Shown: positions 1-10,138 of the stretch, one piece after another | Layout of the letters: each line of letters starts with the position of its first letter | Position numbering within the stretch: position 1 is the stretch's first letter | NCBI RefSeq assembly: GCF_003569915.1 | Contig: NZ_KZ984441.1 | Location: forward strand, 217,528-281,527 | DNA from: Comamonas testosteroni | GTDB taxonomy: Bacteria; Pseudomonadota; Gammaproteobacteria; Burkholderiales; Burkholderiaceae_C | Length of the DNA: 64,000 bases | Reading direction: 5' to 3' | Notes under the pieces: model-generated | Seen by the model: the letters and a program-made list of their open reading frames with translations, nothing else | What the model was told of the DNA's origin: nothing | Databases searched by the model: none | Made by a program: the position numbers and the translations under genes

Positions 1-1062
1 GCCGCGGCGCTCGCCCAGATCGAAAAGCAGTTCGGCAAGGGCACCATCATGAAGCTCGGCGAAGGCGAAGCCATCGAGGACATCCAGGTGGTCTCCACCG
101 GCTCGCTGGGTCTGGACATTGCCCTGGGCGTGGGTGGCCTGCCCCGTGGCCGCGTGATCGAAATCTACGGCCCTGAATCTTCGGGCAAGACCACGCTGAC
201 GCTGCAGGTCATTGCCGAGATGCAAAAGCTGGCCGGCACCTGCGCCTTTATCGACGCCGAGCATGCGCTGGACACCGGCTACGCCCAGAAGCTGGGTGTG
301 AACCTGAACGATCTGCTGATCAGCCAGCCCGACACCGGCGAGCAGGCTCTCGAAATCTGCGACAGCCTGGTGCGCTCCGGCGCGGTGGACCTGATCGTGG
401 TGGACTCGGTGGCTGCGCTGACTCCCAAGGCTGAAATCGAAGGCGAAATGGGCGACGCTCTGCCCGGCCTGCAAGCCCGTCTGATGTCGCAAGCGCTGCG
501 CAAGCTGACGGCAACGATCAAGAAGACCAACTGCATGGTCATCTTCATCAACCAGATCCGCATGAAGATCGGCGTGATGTTCGGCTCGCCCGAAACCACT
601 ACTGGCGGTAACGCGCTGAAGTTCTATGCCTCTGTGCGTCTGGACATTCGCCGCACCGGCACCATCAAGAAGGGTGACGAAGCCATCGGTAACGAAACCA
701 AGGTCAAGGTCGTCAAGAACAAGGTTTCGCCCCCCTTCAAGACGGCAGAGTTCGACATTCTGTTCGGCGAAGGCATCAGCCGCGAAGGCGAAATTCTGGA
801 CATGGGCGTGAACGCCAAGATTCTGGAAAAGTCCGGCGCCTGGTATGCCTACAACGGCGAAAAAATCGGCCAGGGCCGCGACAACTCGCGTGAATTCCTG
901 CGCGAAAACCCCGCGCTGGCCATCGAAATCGAAAACAAGGTGCGCGAAAGCCTAGGTATTTCCCTGCTGCCTGTAGCCGAAGGCGAAGAAGCCAGCAAGG
1001 GCAAGAAGAACAAAAAAGCGGACAAGAACGGCGCTGTGGACGAGGACGGCGTGATTGGGTAA
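1..1062 (+). CDS. recA: RecA recombinase, 5'-truncated by the window edge
   Basis: ATP-dependent strand-exchange protein for homologous recombination and SOS co-protease. The reading frame is open from base 1, before the first ATG at 49, so roughly 20 N-terminal codons are missing. The Walker A motif GPESSGKT is at about codons 57-64 of the visible frame, followed by the Walker B stretch [10 protein letters not shown] and the L2 loop region [15 protein letters not shown]. The C-terminus is an acidic/basic tail rich in Lys, Glu and Asp, as in other RecA proteins. recX follows 237 bases downstream, the usual arrangement. The SOS promoter lies outside the window. Identification is essentially certain. 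Confidence 0.98.
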   Translation, partial: AAALAQIEKQFGKGTIMKLGEGEAIEDIQVVSTGSLGLDIALGVGGLPRGRVIEIYGPESSGKTTLTLQVIAEMQKLAGTCAFIDAEHALDTGYAQKLGVNLNDLLISQPDTGEQALEICDSLVRSGAVDLIVVDSVAALTPKAEIEGEMGDALPGLQARLMSQALRKLTATIKKTNCMVIFINQIRMKIGVMFGSPETTTGGNALKFYASVRLDIRRTGTIKKGDEAIGNETKVKVVKNKVSPPFKTAEFDILFGEGISREGEILDMGVNAKILEKSGAWYAYNGEKIGQGRDNSREFLRENPALAIEIENKVRESLGISLLPVAEGEEASKGKKNKKADKNGAVDEDGVIG

Positions 1063-1065
1063 TCA

Positions 1066-1190
1066 CCCCCTGAGCGGCTGCGCCTAGGCGGCCCCGCCGC
1101 TTCCCCCTCTCTCTACGCGCTGCGCGCTAAGGGAGGGGGACGACAGCCTCGCCTAGGCGGCCCCGCTGCGGGGCGGCCCTTGCTCGCTGT
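1066..1190 (-). repeat. Dispersed repeat family A, copy 1 (recA-recX gap)
   Basis: Read on the minus strand this stretch gives GGCTGTCGTCCCCCTCCC, then TTAGCGCGCAGCGCGTAGAG, then a G-rich block and a terminal CGCTCAGGGGG. The same order of blocks is found at 13718-13793, 17452-17555 and 30300-30386. Two CCTAGGCGGCCCCGC motifs (near 1083 and 1151) flank the core. It is the only content of the recA-recX gap apart from the recX leader. Confidence 0.75.
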
Positions 1191-1299
1191 CACTGGGTTG
1201 GTGCATGCCAGTTTTTTGAGGTTGTTGGCCTCGCAAAAAAGTTTGCCATCTTTGCGCAGGCCTTGTGTCTGCGCTTTTTTGCTTTTGGAGGGTTGATTC

Positions 1300-1776
1300 A
1301 TGAGCTTTGCCAAGCTCTCGCTCAAAGGTCGGGCCTTGAAGCTGCTGTCGCAGCGCGAGCATTCGCGGCTGGAGTTGCAGCGCAAGCTGGCCGAGCATGT
1401 GCAAGAGGGCGATGACCTGAGCGCCGTGCTGGACGAGCTGGAAAAGCGTGGCTTTATCAGCGAGCAGCGGGTGGTGGAGTCCGTTATCCACAGCAAGGCG
1501 GGCCGCTATGGCTCGGCGCGGCTGCTGCAGGAGTTGCGCAGCAAGGGGCTTGATGATGAACTGGTGCGCAATGCCAGCGAGCAGCTGCGCGATACCGAGC
1601 TGCAGCGCGCGCAGGAGATCTGGCGCAAGCGGTTTGGTGAGCCACCGACGGATGTGAAGGAAAAGGCCAAGCAGCTGCGCTTTCTGGCCTCACGCGGCTT
1701 CTCCGGGGCCGTGGCTTCGCGTGTTTTGCGCGATGCGCCATACTCAGGCACCGACGAAAGTGACATTCCAGACTGA
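1300..1776 (+). CDS. recX: Regulatory protein RecX
   Basis: RecX binds RecA filaments and limits recombinase activity. The 158-residue product has the all-helical, three-repeat character of the family: short helices rich in Leu, Arg and Glu, with the typical phrases LDELEKRGFISEQR and FLASRGFSGAVASRVL. Position directly after recA supports the call. The start ATG at 1300 is preceded by GGAGG (about 1288) at good spacing. Length is normal for the family. Confidence 0.93.
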   Translation: MSFAKLSLKGRALKLLSQREHSRLELQRKLAEHVQEGDDLSAVLDELEKRGFISEQRVVESVIHSKAGRYGSARLLQELRSKGLDDELVRNASEQLRDTELQRAQEIWRKRFGEPPTDVKEKAKQLRFLASRGFSGAVASRVLRDAPYSGTDESDIPD

Positions 1777-1821
1777 AACTTTCATTCGCTGCTGAGCAGC
1801 GCCAGAACCCAGGGACAGACC

Positions 1822-2553
1822 ATGCCACCAGCCTCGCCAGCCCCCGCATCTGATTCACCTTCCGCCTTGCGCGTGGGCCTGAGTGCCGGAAAGTCGGTGC
1901 TGGGCGGGCTGATGCTGGGTATTTTTCTGGCCATTGTGCTGGGCTGCACCACGGCGATTTATTACTTCATGCGGCTGAACGGTCCCGGCATGCCGGCTGC
2001 GGCGCATGCGGGCGGCTTTGGTGCCATCGTCGCGCTGATCTTCACGCCCTCGTTATGGCCAGCAATCGTGCTGGTTTTTGTCATTCCGGCCTATGTGGTC
2101 GTGGGCCTGATGATTGGCCGCGCCCGCGCCACGGGCAAGCTGGTGGCGCGCTATGGCCAAGGGCTGGCGCAGCGGCTGGCCGAGGTTCTGGCCAAGCGCA
2201 TAGAGTCCATGCCGCGCACGCACAAGGCCTTGCACAAGGCGGCGGACTGGGTCACGCCCGAGGTGGCGATTGAGCATCTGCGCCCCTGGGTGGGCGATGG
2301 CCGTGTCGTGCAGTTTGTGGTGCGCACCGTGCTCAAGCGTCTGCCCCTGGCCGACATGCTGGAAGAGTGGGGGCACAAACGTAGCGAGCTGGGCGGCGAA
2401 GTCGTCAAGGATGACCCCGCCTTGCGTGCTTTCTTGGGCGAAAAAATCTACGGCCTGCTTGAAGAAATGGCCGAGCCTCCATGGACGTTGCTGTGGCTGC
2501 TGATAGGCGTCAATTTCGTGGCGCTGGCGTTGGGCATCTGGCTCACTTCGTAA
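1822..2553 (+). CDS. Conserved membrane protein, function unknown
   Basis: A 243-residue protein with hydrophobic segments at about residues 26-50, 65-97 (probably two passes) and 222-241. A soluble, basic, amphipathic region of about 120 residues (100-220) sits between them, probably cytoplasmic. I do not recognise a named family. It starts 45 bases after recX and may be read from the same transcript. No catalytic motif is visible. Codon usage is like its neighbours, so it is likely a real resident gene. Confidence 0.75.
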   Translation: MPPASPAPASDSPSALRVGLSAGKSVLGGLMLGIFLAIVLGCTTAIYYFMRLNGPGMPAAAHAGGFGAIVALIFTPSLWPAIVLVFVIPAYVVVGLMIGRARATGKLVARYGQGLAQRLAEVLAKRIESMPRTHKALHKAADWVTPEVAIEHLRPWVGDGRVVQFVVRTVLKRLPLADMLEEWGHKRSELGGEVVKDDPALRAFLGEKIYGLLEEMAEPPWTLLWLLIGVNFVALALGIWLTS

Positions 2554-2562
2554 AAGAGCTAA

Positions 2563-3798
2563 TCAATTTGATAGCAGCAGTCCTAACCAGGCTGCTGACG
2601 ACATGGCCAAAAGACCTGTAGCCACCTGCCAGCCATAGCGCGCGCCGCCGCTGGCAAAGGCCAGCACGGTCTTGGCCAGACAGCTGGAACTGAGCACGCC
2701 CAGAACACCCCAGCGCGCCACTTCCAGCGGCACCACGCCAGAGACCTGCAACTGCGCCACACCTGCGGCGGCGGCATGGACTTCGGCCAGCGCCACCAGC
2801 ATGGTGGTGACCAGCACACCGGCGCTGCCAAACAGATCACCCAGCCATGCGGCCAGCAGCGAGACACCGGCAATCAGCGCCGCAATCAGCAGCGCCTGGC
2901 TGAGCTTGAAAGCGCGGCCCGAGCTTTCGGCAGCTGTTACATCCGATTGATGTGCCCGCCACAGCAGCACGCCAGAGACCACGACCAGCGCCACCACTGC
3001 CGCGACCAGACTGGGCAGGGCAAAGCGCAGCAGCGTGGGCGAGATGGCGGCAACCACGGCCACAAACAGCAGCAGTGATGCCAGATTGGCCAGCAGCGCC
3101 GCCGATGCGCAGGCAGCAGTTTGCGTGCTGAAGTCCCGCGCGCGCTGGCCCATGCCGGTGACGGCGGCGGAAGAGGAGGCAAAGCCCGAGAAAAAGCCCG
3201 CAATCGGCAAACCCCAGCGCGCGCCAAACAGGCGCTGGGCAATATGGCCAAACATGCCCACGGCCATGACCAGCACCACAATGCGCCAGATGGTTGTGGG
3301 GCTGACAGCGCCCCAGGGGTCCAGAGGCGAGGTCGGCAGCAGCGGCATGATGACCAGGGCGGCGGCGCCCAGCATCAGGGCGTCCTGCAACTCTCGCTCG
3401 GTGATCAGCTCGCGGCTGAGCTTTTGCATGGGGGCCTTGGCCAGCAAAAGCAGGGCCACCATCACCCCCAGTGCGGCGGCCAGCGTGGCATTGCGCACCG
3501 ATAGCCCGCCCAGCACCACGCTCAGCAGCAGGGCGATTTCGCCGGTCAGGCCCACATCTTCCCTGGCGGTATGCCAGTACGCGGCAGTGGTCAGCACGCC
3601 GACCAGCAGCATGCAGACCAGAAACGCGGAGGAGCCAATCATCCAGCCCACGCAGCCCAGCAGGCTGACCAGTGCATGCGTGCGCGTGCCCGCAGCCAGC
3701 GCGCTGGCGCTGCTGTGCATGCGTTCACGCACCACACCAATCATCAGACCTATGCCCAGTGCGGTGAGCAGAATGTGCAGCGTTTGGTTCAGCTCCAT
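2563..3798 (-). CDS. MgtC/SapB-family, DUF4010-type membrane protein
   Basis: A 411-residue, very hydrophobic protein with about 11 predicted membrane segments. The N-terminal part (residues 1-130) resembles MgtC/SapB, including the early GIGLMIGVVRER motif. The C-terminal part resembles DUF4010, including GFFSGFASSSAAVTGMG. Proteins of this composite type are annotated only as membrane proteins; a role in ion homeostasis or stress is a guess from the MgtC name. It converges with the gene ending at 2553, leaving only 9 bases, and its last codons run into a TTTGATAGC repeat motif. Family assignment is from memory of these motifs. Confidence 0.85.
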   Translation of the reverse strand: MELNQTLHILLTALGIGLMIGVVRERMHSSASALAAGTRTHALVSLLGCVGWMIGSSAFLVCMLLVGVLTTAAYWHTAREDVGLTGEIALLLSVVLGGLSVRNATLAAALGVMVALLLLAKAPMQKLSRELITERELQDALMLGAAALVIMPLLPTSPLDPWGAVSPTTIWRIVVLVMAVGMFGHIAQRLFGARWGLPIAGFFSGFASSSAAVTGMGQRARDFSTQTAACASAALLANLASLLLFVAVVAAISPTLLRFALPSLVAAVVALVVVSGVLLWRAHQSDVTAAESSGRAFKLSQALLIAALIAGVSLLAAWLGDLFGSAGVLVTTMLVALAEVHAAAAGVAQLQVSGVVPLEVARWGVLGVLSSSCLAKTVLAFASGGARYGWQVATGLLAMSSAAWLGLLLSN

Positions 3799-3819
3799 GC
3801 CGACCCTTTCTTAGCGTTG

Positions 3820-4737
3820 TCAGTGGCCGCCGCTGGGGCTTCGGGTGGCCCACCAGCAGATCAGCGAGCCCAGCGTGACCAGCGCCACGCCTTGCCAGAA
3901 GCTCCAGTCCGGCATTACCTGCAGCAGCGCGCTGGCCACAAAGGCTGAGAACACGGGCGTGAAGTAGGACGCCGCAGCCAGCACGGCCAGCTTGCCATGC
4001 TGAATGCCATGCTCCCAGCAGCTATAGCCCAGCGCCGTCAGCGAGCCGACCAGAAAGACTTGCAGCGCGGTGGTGACGGACCATTGCATGGGCGGCATGT
4101 CGCTGAGCATCAGCCACTTGGCCCACAGCGCAAGCGCCGTCCAGGTCACATACAGGCCCACGGCGTTAAAGCCCGCGCCATAGCGGCGCGCCAGCAGCGA
4201 GTAGGTGGGCCACAGCAGCGCGGCGGCAAAGGCCATGCCATAGGCCAGCGGGTTGCCCAGCACATGGCTCCACATCACGGGCAGGCTGAAGCTCTCGCCG
4301 CCCAGCACGCGTGCCAGTCCCCACAGGCAGATCAGCACACCGGGCCACAGCCACCAGCGCGCGGCCTGCTGGCCGCAGAGCACGGCCAGCACAATCGTCA
4401 GGCTGGGCCAGAGGTAGTTGATCAGGCCGATTTCCATGGCCTGGCTGCGGTCGTGCGCCAGACCCACGGCCACGGACAGGCAGATTTCATAGACCACAAA
4501 CAGCGCACCACAGGCCCACAGATAGGCCGGGTGCATCTCGCGCCAGCGCGCCACTTCGCGCCAGCCTTTGCGCCCACGCACCACGGCAATGCAGACCGCC
4601 GCCATGGTGTACAGGCACGCCGCGCCGCCCACGGCGCCCAGTGGCTCGGCCACGGCGCGCATCAGGCCGACGGTGCAGCTCCAGCACAGCACGGCCAGCA
4701 GGCCGATGAGCGTGGCTTTGCGGGTGGCTTCATGCAT
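3820..4737 (-). CDS. DMT-superfamily exporter, YddG-like (aromatic amino acid/drug)
   Basis: A 305-residue inner-membrane protein with about ten transmembrane helices, the EamA two-repeat fold. The phrases MEIGLINYLWPSLTIVLAVL and YSCWEHGIQHG match the YddG branch, which in enterobacteria exports aromatic amino acids and methyl viologen. The substrate here is inferred, not visible. It lies 21 bases upstream of the DUF4010 gene in the same direction, so the two may be co-transcribed. The ATG at 4737 is the first in-frame start that keeps a short cytoplasmic N-terminus before helix 1. Confidence 0.85.
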   Translation of the reverse strand: MHEATRKATLIGLLAVLCWSCTVGLMRAVAEPLGAVGGAACLYTMAAVCIAVVRGRKGWREVARWREMHPAYLWACGALFVVYEICLSVAVGLAHDRSQAMEIGLINYLWPSLTIVLAVLCGQQAARWWLWPGVLICLWGLARVLGGESFSLPVMWSHVLGNPLAYGMAFAAALLWPTYSLLARRYGAGFNAVGLYVTWTALALWAKWLMLSDMPPMQWSVTTALQVFLVGSLTALGYSCWEHGIQHGKLAVLAAASYFTPVFSAFVASALLQVMPDWSFWQGVALVTLGSLICWWATRSPSGGH

Positions 4738-4744
4738 GCTGTTT

Positions 4745-4805
4745 TGCTCCCGAAACAGGAGCTATCAGCCTATGATTGATATGGACTTGAATCGCTTTTG
4801 ACATG
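4745..4805. repeat. Dispersed repeat family B, probable copy
   Basis: Contains AGGAGCTATCAGCC, then TATGATTGATATGG and a tail of CGCTTTTGA. Read in reverse this matches the general layout of the TTTGATAGCTG family, but it is more diverged than the copies at 44686 or 59430. Confidence 0.4.
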
Positions 4806-4888
4806 AAACCGTGGCTTTTGGGGCAAGAAGCCGCCTCCCAGCAAGATTTTTGCCAGAGTGTAGAGGCTCGCGGTTTGAGCGCCCCATG

Positions 4889-4914
4889 AAAAACGGCCCC
4901 AAAGGGCCGTTGTG
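4889..4914 (-). terminator. Rho-independent terminator of argC
   Basis: Inverted repeat AACGGCCC-CAAA-GGGCCGTT at 4892-4911. On the minus strand the stem is followed by TTTTTC, giving the U-tract. It lies about 25 bases after the argC stop. Confidence 0.8.
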
Positions 4915-4937
4915 CTTGAGCTTTGAGCGCGCAGTCT

Positions 4938-5870
4938 TTACAGGCCCAGCATGATCTGCAGGTTCTGCACGGCAGCGCCGCTGGCACCCTTGCCCAGATT
5001 GTCCAGACGGGCAATCAGCACGGCCTGGCGGTATTGCTCATTGGCAAACACGCGCAGTTCCAGCTTGTTGGTATTGGCCAGCGTGTCGGCAGCCAGCTTG
5101 TTGTCTTCCGTGGGCGGCAGCACGCTGACCCAGTTGGCGGGAGTGTTGGTCTTGGCGTAGTGGTTGGCCAGTGCGTCGTGCAGGTCCTGTGCCTTGGGCG
5201 CACCGGGCAGCAGGTCCAGATGCAGCGGCAGTTGCACCAGCATGCCCTGGGGAAAGTTGCTCACGGCAGGGATGAACACGGGGCGGCGTGTCATGCCTGT
5301 GTAGTGCAGGATTTCAGGGATGTGCTTGTGCGACAGGCCCAGCGCATAGGCTTCATAAGGCGCAGCGTTGCCGCCTTCATAGGCCTCGATCATGGTGCGG
5401 CCGCCGCCCGTGTAGCCGGACACGGAAGGCAGGCTCACGGGATAGTCGGCAGGAATCAGGCCTGCGGTCACCAGTGGGCTCAGCAAGGCGATGGCGCCCG
5501 TGGCATAGCAGCCAGGGTTGGTCACGCGGGTGGCGGTCTTGATGGCGTCCAGCTGGCCAGCGCGCAGCTCGGGGAAGCCATAGACCCAGCCGGCGGCGGT
5601 GCGGTGGGCGGTCGAAGCATCAATGATCTTGATGGCCTTGCCCGTCTCGGCGGTGATGGCGTCCACCATGGCCACGGTGTCGCGGGCGGCGTCGTCGTGC
5701 AGGCACAGAATGACCAGATCGACACCAGCGATCAGAGCACGCTTGGCAGCCGGGTCCTTGCGCAGGGCGGGGTCGATGCTGACCAGCTCCACACCTGCAA
5801 AATCGACCAGACGATCACGGATCTGCAGACCAGTCGTCCCAGCTTCTCCGTCGATAAAGACTTTTGCCAT
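4938..5870 (-). CDS. argC: N-acetyl-gamma-glutamyl-phosphate reductase, type 2
   Basis: NADPH-dependent reduction of N-acetyl-glutamyl-5-phosphate, third step of arginine biosynthesis, cytoplasmic. The N-terminal [20 protein letters not shown] is the nucleotide-binding region and [14 protein letters not shown] carries the catalytic cysteine. At 310 residues it fits the shorter type 2 ArgC. The frame is open to 5900, but AGGAG lies about nine bases before the ATG at 5870, and family members start with MAKVF, so 5870 is chosen. It has its own terminator and is divergent from sucC. Confidence 0.95.
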   Translation of the reverse strand: MAKVFIDGEAGTTGLQIRDRLVDFAGVELVSIDPALRKDPAAKRALIAGVDLVILCLHDDAARDTVAMVDAITAETGKAIKIIDASTAHRTAAGWVYGFPELRAGQLDAIKTATRVTNPGCYATGAIALLSPLVTAGLIPADYPVSLPSVSGYTGGGRTMIEAYEGGNAAPYEAYALGLSHKHIPEILHYTGMTRRPVFIPAVSNFPQGMLVQLPLHLDLLPGAPKAQDLHDALANHYAKTNTPANWVSVLPPTEDNKLAADTLANTNKLELRVFANEQYRQAVLIARLDNLGKGASGAAVQNLQIMLGL

Positions 5871-6355
5871 TGCATTTTTCTCCTGCACCGGCGCGCGCAT
5901 ATCGTTGTTTTCATGCCGCTGCCTGCGGCACCATTGCCGCTTTCCGAGCGGTGATTGTCATAGAAATTGGTGACGCACGTGCATTCGCTGTTTTTGATGC
6001 AAATCTCCCACAAACGGCCTAATCTTTGTCGCCCAGACGACGCTTCGTTCATCGGATGCATTGCTTGCACCAAGCTTGCGCCCCCTAGGTGCCAACTTTT
6101 ATATAAGACATAAGAAAGTTGCGCTGGGAAAAGGAATCGTGTAGACAGGAATTGTCCAACGATATCAATGCATTGCGCGTTGGCAAGAGATGGTGAAAAA
6201 CTTGCGCGAAATTGTGGATTTTGCGCATATTGGGGTGTCGTTTTGCGCGATGCAACATGGTACATTCCTGCACGCCATGTCATACGAACCCGATCGCCTG
6301 ACCATTCGAGTCCGTGGCAAGCGGGTATTTCCCCTCAGTTCAGAGAGACAAAGTC
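5871..6355. other. argC-sucC divergent intergenic region (485 bases)
   Basis: Must hold the promoters of both argC and sucC. It is less GC-rich than the genes. I see no convincing ORF and no named RNA motif. Three related TTTTGCGC/TTGCGCGA words occur between about 6200 and 6252, ahead of sucC, which may be operator-like, but no -35/-10 pair could be assigned confidently. Confidence 0.5.
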
Positions 6356-7516
<1,161 letters not shown>

Positions 7517-7536
7517 TACGCCCCGGAGATACACAC

Positions 7537-8436
7537 ATGTCGATCTTTATCAACAAAGACACCAAGGTCATCACCCAGGGTATTACTGGCAAGACTGGCC
7601 AATTCCACACTGAAAAGTGCCAGGAATACGCAAACGGCAAGAACTGCTTCGTGGCAGGCGTGAACCCCAAGAAGGCTGGCGAAAAGATTTTCGACATCCC
7701 AATCTTTGGCTCCGTCAAGGATGCCGCCAAGGAAACTGGCGCTACCGTGTCCGTGATCTACGTGCCTCCCGCAGGCGCTGCTGCAGCCATCTGGGAAGCC
7801 GTTGAAGCCGATCTGGACCTGGCCATCTGCATTACCGAAGGCATCCCAGTGCGCGACATGCTGGAAGTGCGCAACAAGATGAAGGCCAAGGAAGCTGCCG
7901 GCGGCAAGAAGACCCTGCTGCTGGGCCCCAACTGCCCCGGCCTGATCACGCCCGACGAAATCAAGATCGGCATCATGCCCGGTCACATCCACAAGAAGGG
8001 CCGTGTCGGCGTGGTTTCTCGCTCCGGCACCCTGACTTATGAAGCCGTGGCTCAGCTGACCGAACTGGGCATTGGCCAGTCGTCCGCTGTCGGTATCGGT
8101 GGTGACCCCATCAACGGTCTGAAGCACATCGACGTGATGAAGGCTTTCAACGACGATCCCGACACGGATGCCGTGATCATGATCGGTGAAATCGGTGGTC
8201 CAGACGAAGCTGAAGCTGCTCAATGGTGCAAGGCCAATATGAAGAAGCCTATCGTGGGCTTCATCGCTGGCGTGACTGCGCCTCCCGGCAAGCGCATGGG
8301 CCACGCAGGTGCCCTGATCTCCGGCGGTGCCGACACGGCCGATGCCAAGCTGGCCATCATGGAAGAGTGCGGTTTCACCATCACCCGCAACCCCTCCGAA
8401 ATGGGCCGCCTGCTGCAAGGTCTGCTGAAGAAGTAA
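7537..8436 (+). CDS. sucD: Succinyl-CoA synthetase (ADP-forming), alpha subunit
   Basis: CoA-binding subunit that carries the phosphohistidine. The Rossmann CoA motif GITGKTGQFHTEKCQEYANG is near the N-terminus, GPNCPG is in the middle, and the active-site histidine is in GKRMGHAGALISGG at about residues 247-260. GGAG lies nine bases before the ATG. The 299-residue length is normal. Coupled to sucC. Confidence 0.98.
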   Translation: MSIFINKDTKVITQGITGKTGQFHTEKCQEYANGKNCFVAGVNPKKAGEKIFDIPIFGSVKDAAKETGATVSVIYVPPAGAAAAIWEAVEADLDLAICITEGIPVRDMLEVRNKMKAKEAAGGKKTLLLGPNCPGLITPDEIKIGIMPGHIHKKGRVGVVSRSGTLTYEAVAQLTELGIGQSSAVGIGGDPINGLKHIDVMKAFNDDPDTDAVIMIGEIGGPDEAEAAQWCKANMKKPIVGFIAGVTAPPGKRMGHAGALISGGADTADAKLAIMEECGFTITRNPSEMGRLLQGLLKK

Positions 8437-8486
8437 GCAGTCAGTTCGTGATGCTGTGTAGCCACATTTACGCAGTATTACGAACA

Positions 8487-8516
8487 GGCAAGGGGGGCTG
8501 AGACCCCTACACTGCC
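8487..8516 (+). other. Stem-loop after sucD
   Basis: GGCA-AGGGG and CCCCT-ACAC-TGCC can pair around the loop GGCTGAGA. There is no U-tract, so this could be a 3'-end protecting hairpin for the sucCD message or part of the leader of the next gene. Confidence 0.4.
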
Positions 8517-8530
8517 TCCACTCTTAAAAG

Positions 8531-8556
8531 AAAGCGCCGCGCAATGCGGCGCTTTC
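8531..8556 (+). terminator. Perfect hairpin between sucD and terC-like gene
   Basis: AAAGCGCCGC at 8531-8540 and GCGGCGCTTT at 8546-8555 form a perfect 10-bp stem with a five-base loop. The following sequence CATATTC is only weakly T-rich, so termination is likely but not certain. The TerC gene's Shine-Dalgarno lies 15 bases further on. Confidence 0.6.
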
Positions 8557-8580
8557 ATATTCAAAACAGTGGAGTCATCA

Positions 8581-9270
8581 ATGGAATTTCTCAGCACTGC
8601 CGATTTCTGGATCGGCCTGGTGAAGATCATCTGGATCAACATCATTCTCTCTGGCGACAACGCCGTGGTCATCGCACTGGCCGCCCGCTCCCTCCCCCCT
8701 GAGCAGCAAAAGAAAGCCATCATGTTTGGCTCCGGCGCCGCCGTGGTGCTGCGTATCGTGCTGACCGTGGTCGCGGCCAAGCTGCTGGAGCTCTCCTTCC
8801 TGCAAATCATCGGCGGCTGCCTGCTGCTGTGGATTGGCTACCAGCTGCTGACCGGCGGCGAGGAAGAGGAAGGCGAATCCAAGGGCACGGGCTCCATGGT
8901 CGCTGCCATTCGCACCATTTTGATTGCCGACCTGGTGATGAGCCTGGATAACGTGATTGCCGTGGCGGCCACCGCCCAGGGCAATATGGTTCTGCTGATT
9001 CTGGGCCTGGCCATCTCCATCCCTCTGGTGATCTTTGGCTCCACGCTGATGATCAAGCTGATGGAACGCTGGCCCGTCATCGTCACGCTGGGCGCGGCGC
9101 TGATCGGCTGGGTGGGTGGTGAAACCATCGTCAACGACAACCTGCTGCACGGCTACACCATGGCTCACCCCTGGCTGCACTACGCCGCCGCAGCCGCCGG
9201 TGCCGTGCTGGTGGTCGGCCTGGGCAAGCTCATGCAGGCACGCAACGCCAAGCAGGAAGCTGCGGCCTGA
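8581..9270 (+). CDS. TerC-family integral membrane protein (paralogue 1)
   Basis: A 229-residue inner-membrane protein with about seven helices. The TerC acidic motifs are present: NIILSGDNAVVIALAAR in helix 1 and ADLVMSLDNVIAVAATAQG in the middle. Family members include manganese exporters such as Alx and MntY. An acidic EEEEGE loop lies near residue 95. The frame is open from a GTG at 8569, but GGAG at 8571 sits correctly for the ATG at 8581. Unlike the second TerC gene at 45089, no yybP-ykoY element precedes it. A strong terminator follows. Confidence 0.9.
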   Translation: MEFLSTADFWIGLVKIIWINIILSGDNAVVIALAARSLPPEQQKKAIMFGSGAAVVLRIVLTVVAAKLLELSFLQIIGGCLLLWIGYQLLTGGEEEEGESKGTGSMVAAIRTILIADLVMSLDNVIAVAATAQGNMVLLILGLAISIPLVIFGSTLMIKLMERWPVIVTLGAALIGWVGGETIVNDNLLHGYTMAHPWLHYAAAAAGAVLVVGLGKLMQARNAKQEAAA

Positions 9271-9294
9271 TCGCTGCCTGAGTCACTTCTCTCC

Positions 9295-9329
9295 AAAAAA
9301 CGCACTGTGGTCTCACAGTGCGTTTTTTT
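9295..9329 (+). terminator. Rho-independent terminator of TerC gene 1
   Basis: CGCACTGTG-GTCT-CACAGTGCG followed by TTTTTTT and preceded by AAAAAA. Nine-bp perfect stem. Strong terminator, possibly active in both directions. Confidence 0.92.
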
Positions 9330-9363
9330 ATGCCCGAGGCGATAGGCATGCAAGGAGTCTTCT

Positions 9364-9794
9364 ATGACTGATCTCGCTGAGATTGCACAGTTGGTGAGCT
9401 GTATTGGCTTTGAAGATGGAGAGGTCGATGAGGTCGCCATGGATGAGACAGTGCTGCAGATCGACCGCTTGCCGCTCAGCCGCGCTAGGTGGTCCCCCTG
9501 CTGTTTGACTGGTTTGAGGCGCACGCCAGCCAGCATGTGGGTTCCCCGGTGCGTTTGTGCACTTCATTGAGGAAAAGCGGGACTGCTTTCCGCTGCGGCT
9601 GGAGTCTCTCCAGCACAGACCGGCGCTGATCACGGTCTGGATGGTCACCCGCATCGCCAGTGCGGCAACAACCGCAGGCGAGGTTCAGGACTGGATCACG
9701 GTGCTACAAGCCGCCGCTGGCGGACGAAGAGTGCCGCTGCGATGCACAGCAGTTTTTGCAAAGGCAGGCAGGGCGGTTGGAGTCTCTGCGGTGA
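9364..9794 (+). pseudogene. Frameshifted remnant of an unknown protein gene
   Basis: An ATG at 9364 with AGGAG upstream opens a frame (MTDLAEIAQLVSCIGFEDGE) that turns into unlikely sequence after about codon 42. Sensible coding continues in other frames: LLFDWFEAHASQHVGSP near 9498, then FIEEKRDCFPLRLESL from about 9557, then PPLADEECRCDAQQFLQRQ from about 9708 to the stop at 9792. Each step is a shift of the same sign or an additional one, so at least three indels separate the pieces. I do not recognise the family. Sequencing error is possible, but three in 430 bases within clean surroundings points to decay. Confidence 0.55.
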
Positions 9795-10046
9795 ACTCCT
9801 GATTTGATAGCTGTATGTCTAGTTAATATCTAGGCTTGAGGCTTTATTTGTCAAATTTCTGTTGTGAAGCAGTATTTGCTTGTGGTTGGTGACAGAAGCT
9901 GAGTCCTATGTCGTCAAGAGCCGAGCTTGAAAAGCTCATGCATGTGTCCATAGCTCAGGCAAGCTCAGAGACAACAATCTGAGCGAGGTGTGAGGGTGTA
10001 TGTGGACGACCTCGGAGCTGACTTGATGGCTAAGGTTTTTTCTTCA
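9795..10046. other. Non-coding stretch between pseudogene and pgk terminator
   Basis: Holds a repeat family B copy at 9803-9846 and otherwise AT-richer sequence with no ORF of note. The words GAGCTTGAAAAGCTC and AGCTCAGGCAAGCTCAGAG occur around 9925-9975 and could form small hairpins. Nothing else is visible. Confidence 0.5.
9803..9846 (+). repeat. Dispersed repeat family B copy
   Basis: Begins TTTGATAGCTG, continues through CTAGTTAATATCTAG and ends GCTTGAGGCTTTA. Same layout as the copies at 44686 and 59430. Confidence 0.6.
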
Positions 10047-10084
10047 AAAAAATGCCACCCGGTTTTATCCGGGTGGCATTTTTA
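10047..10084 (-). terminator. Rho-independent terminator of pgk (bidirectional form)
   Basis: AATGCCACCCGG-TTTTAT-CCGGGTGGCATT with A-runs on one side and T-runs on the other. On the minus strand it follows the pgk stop by about 55 bases and ends in TTTTTTT. Confidence 0.92.
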
Positions 10085-10138
10085 TGTTTACATCAACTGG
10101 CCACCTTCAAGCGGTGACAGGTAGAGGTGCTGAATCTT

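Noticed and set aside
8487..8516. CTGAGACCCC word before the first TerC gene as a second yybP-ykoY riboswitch
   Set aside because: The GGGGAGTA and GTCGTCAA blocks are missing and only about 10 bases separate the arms, so it is a simple hairpin.
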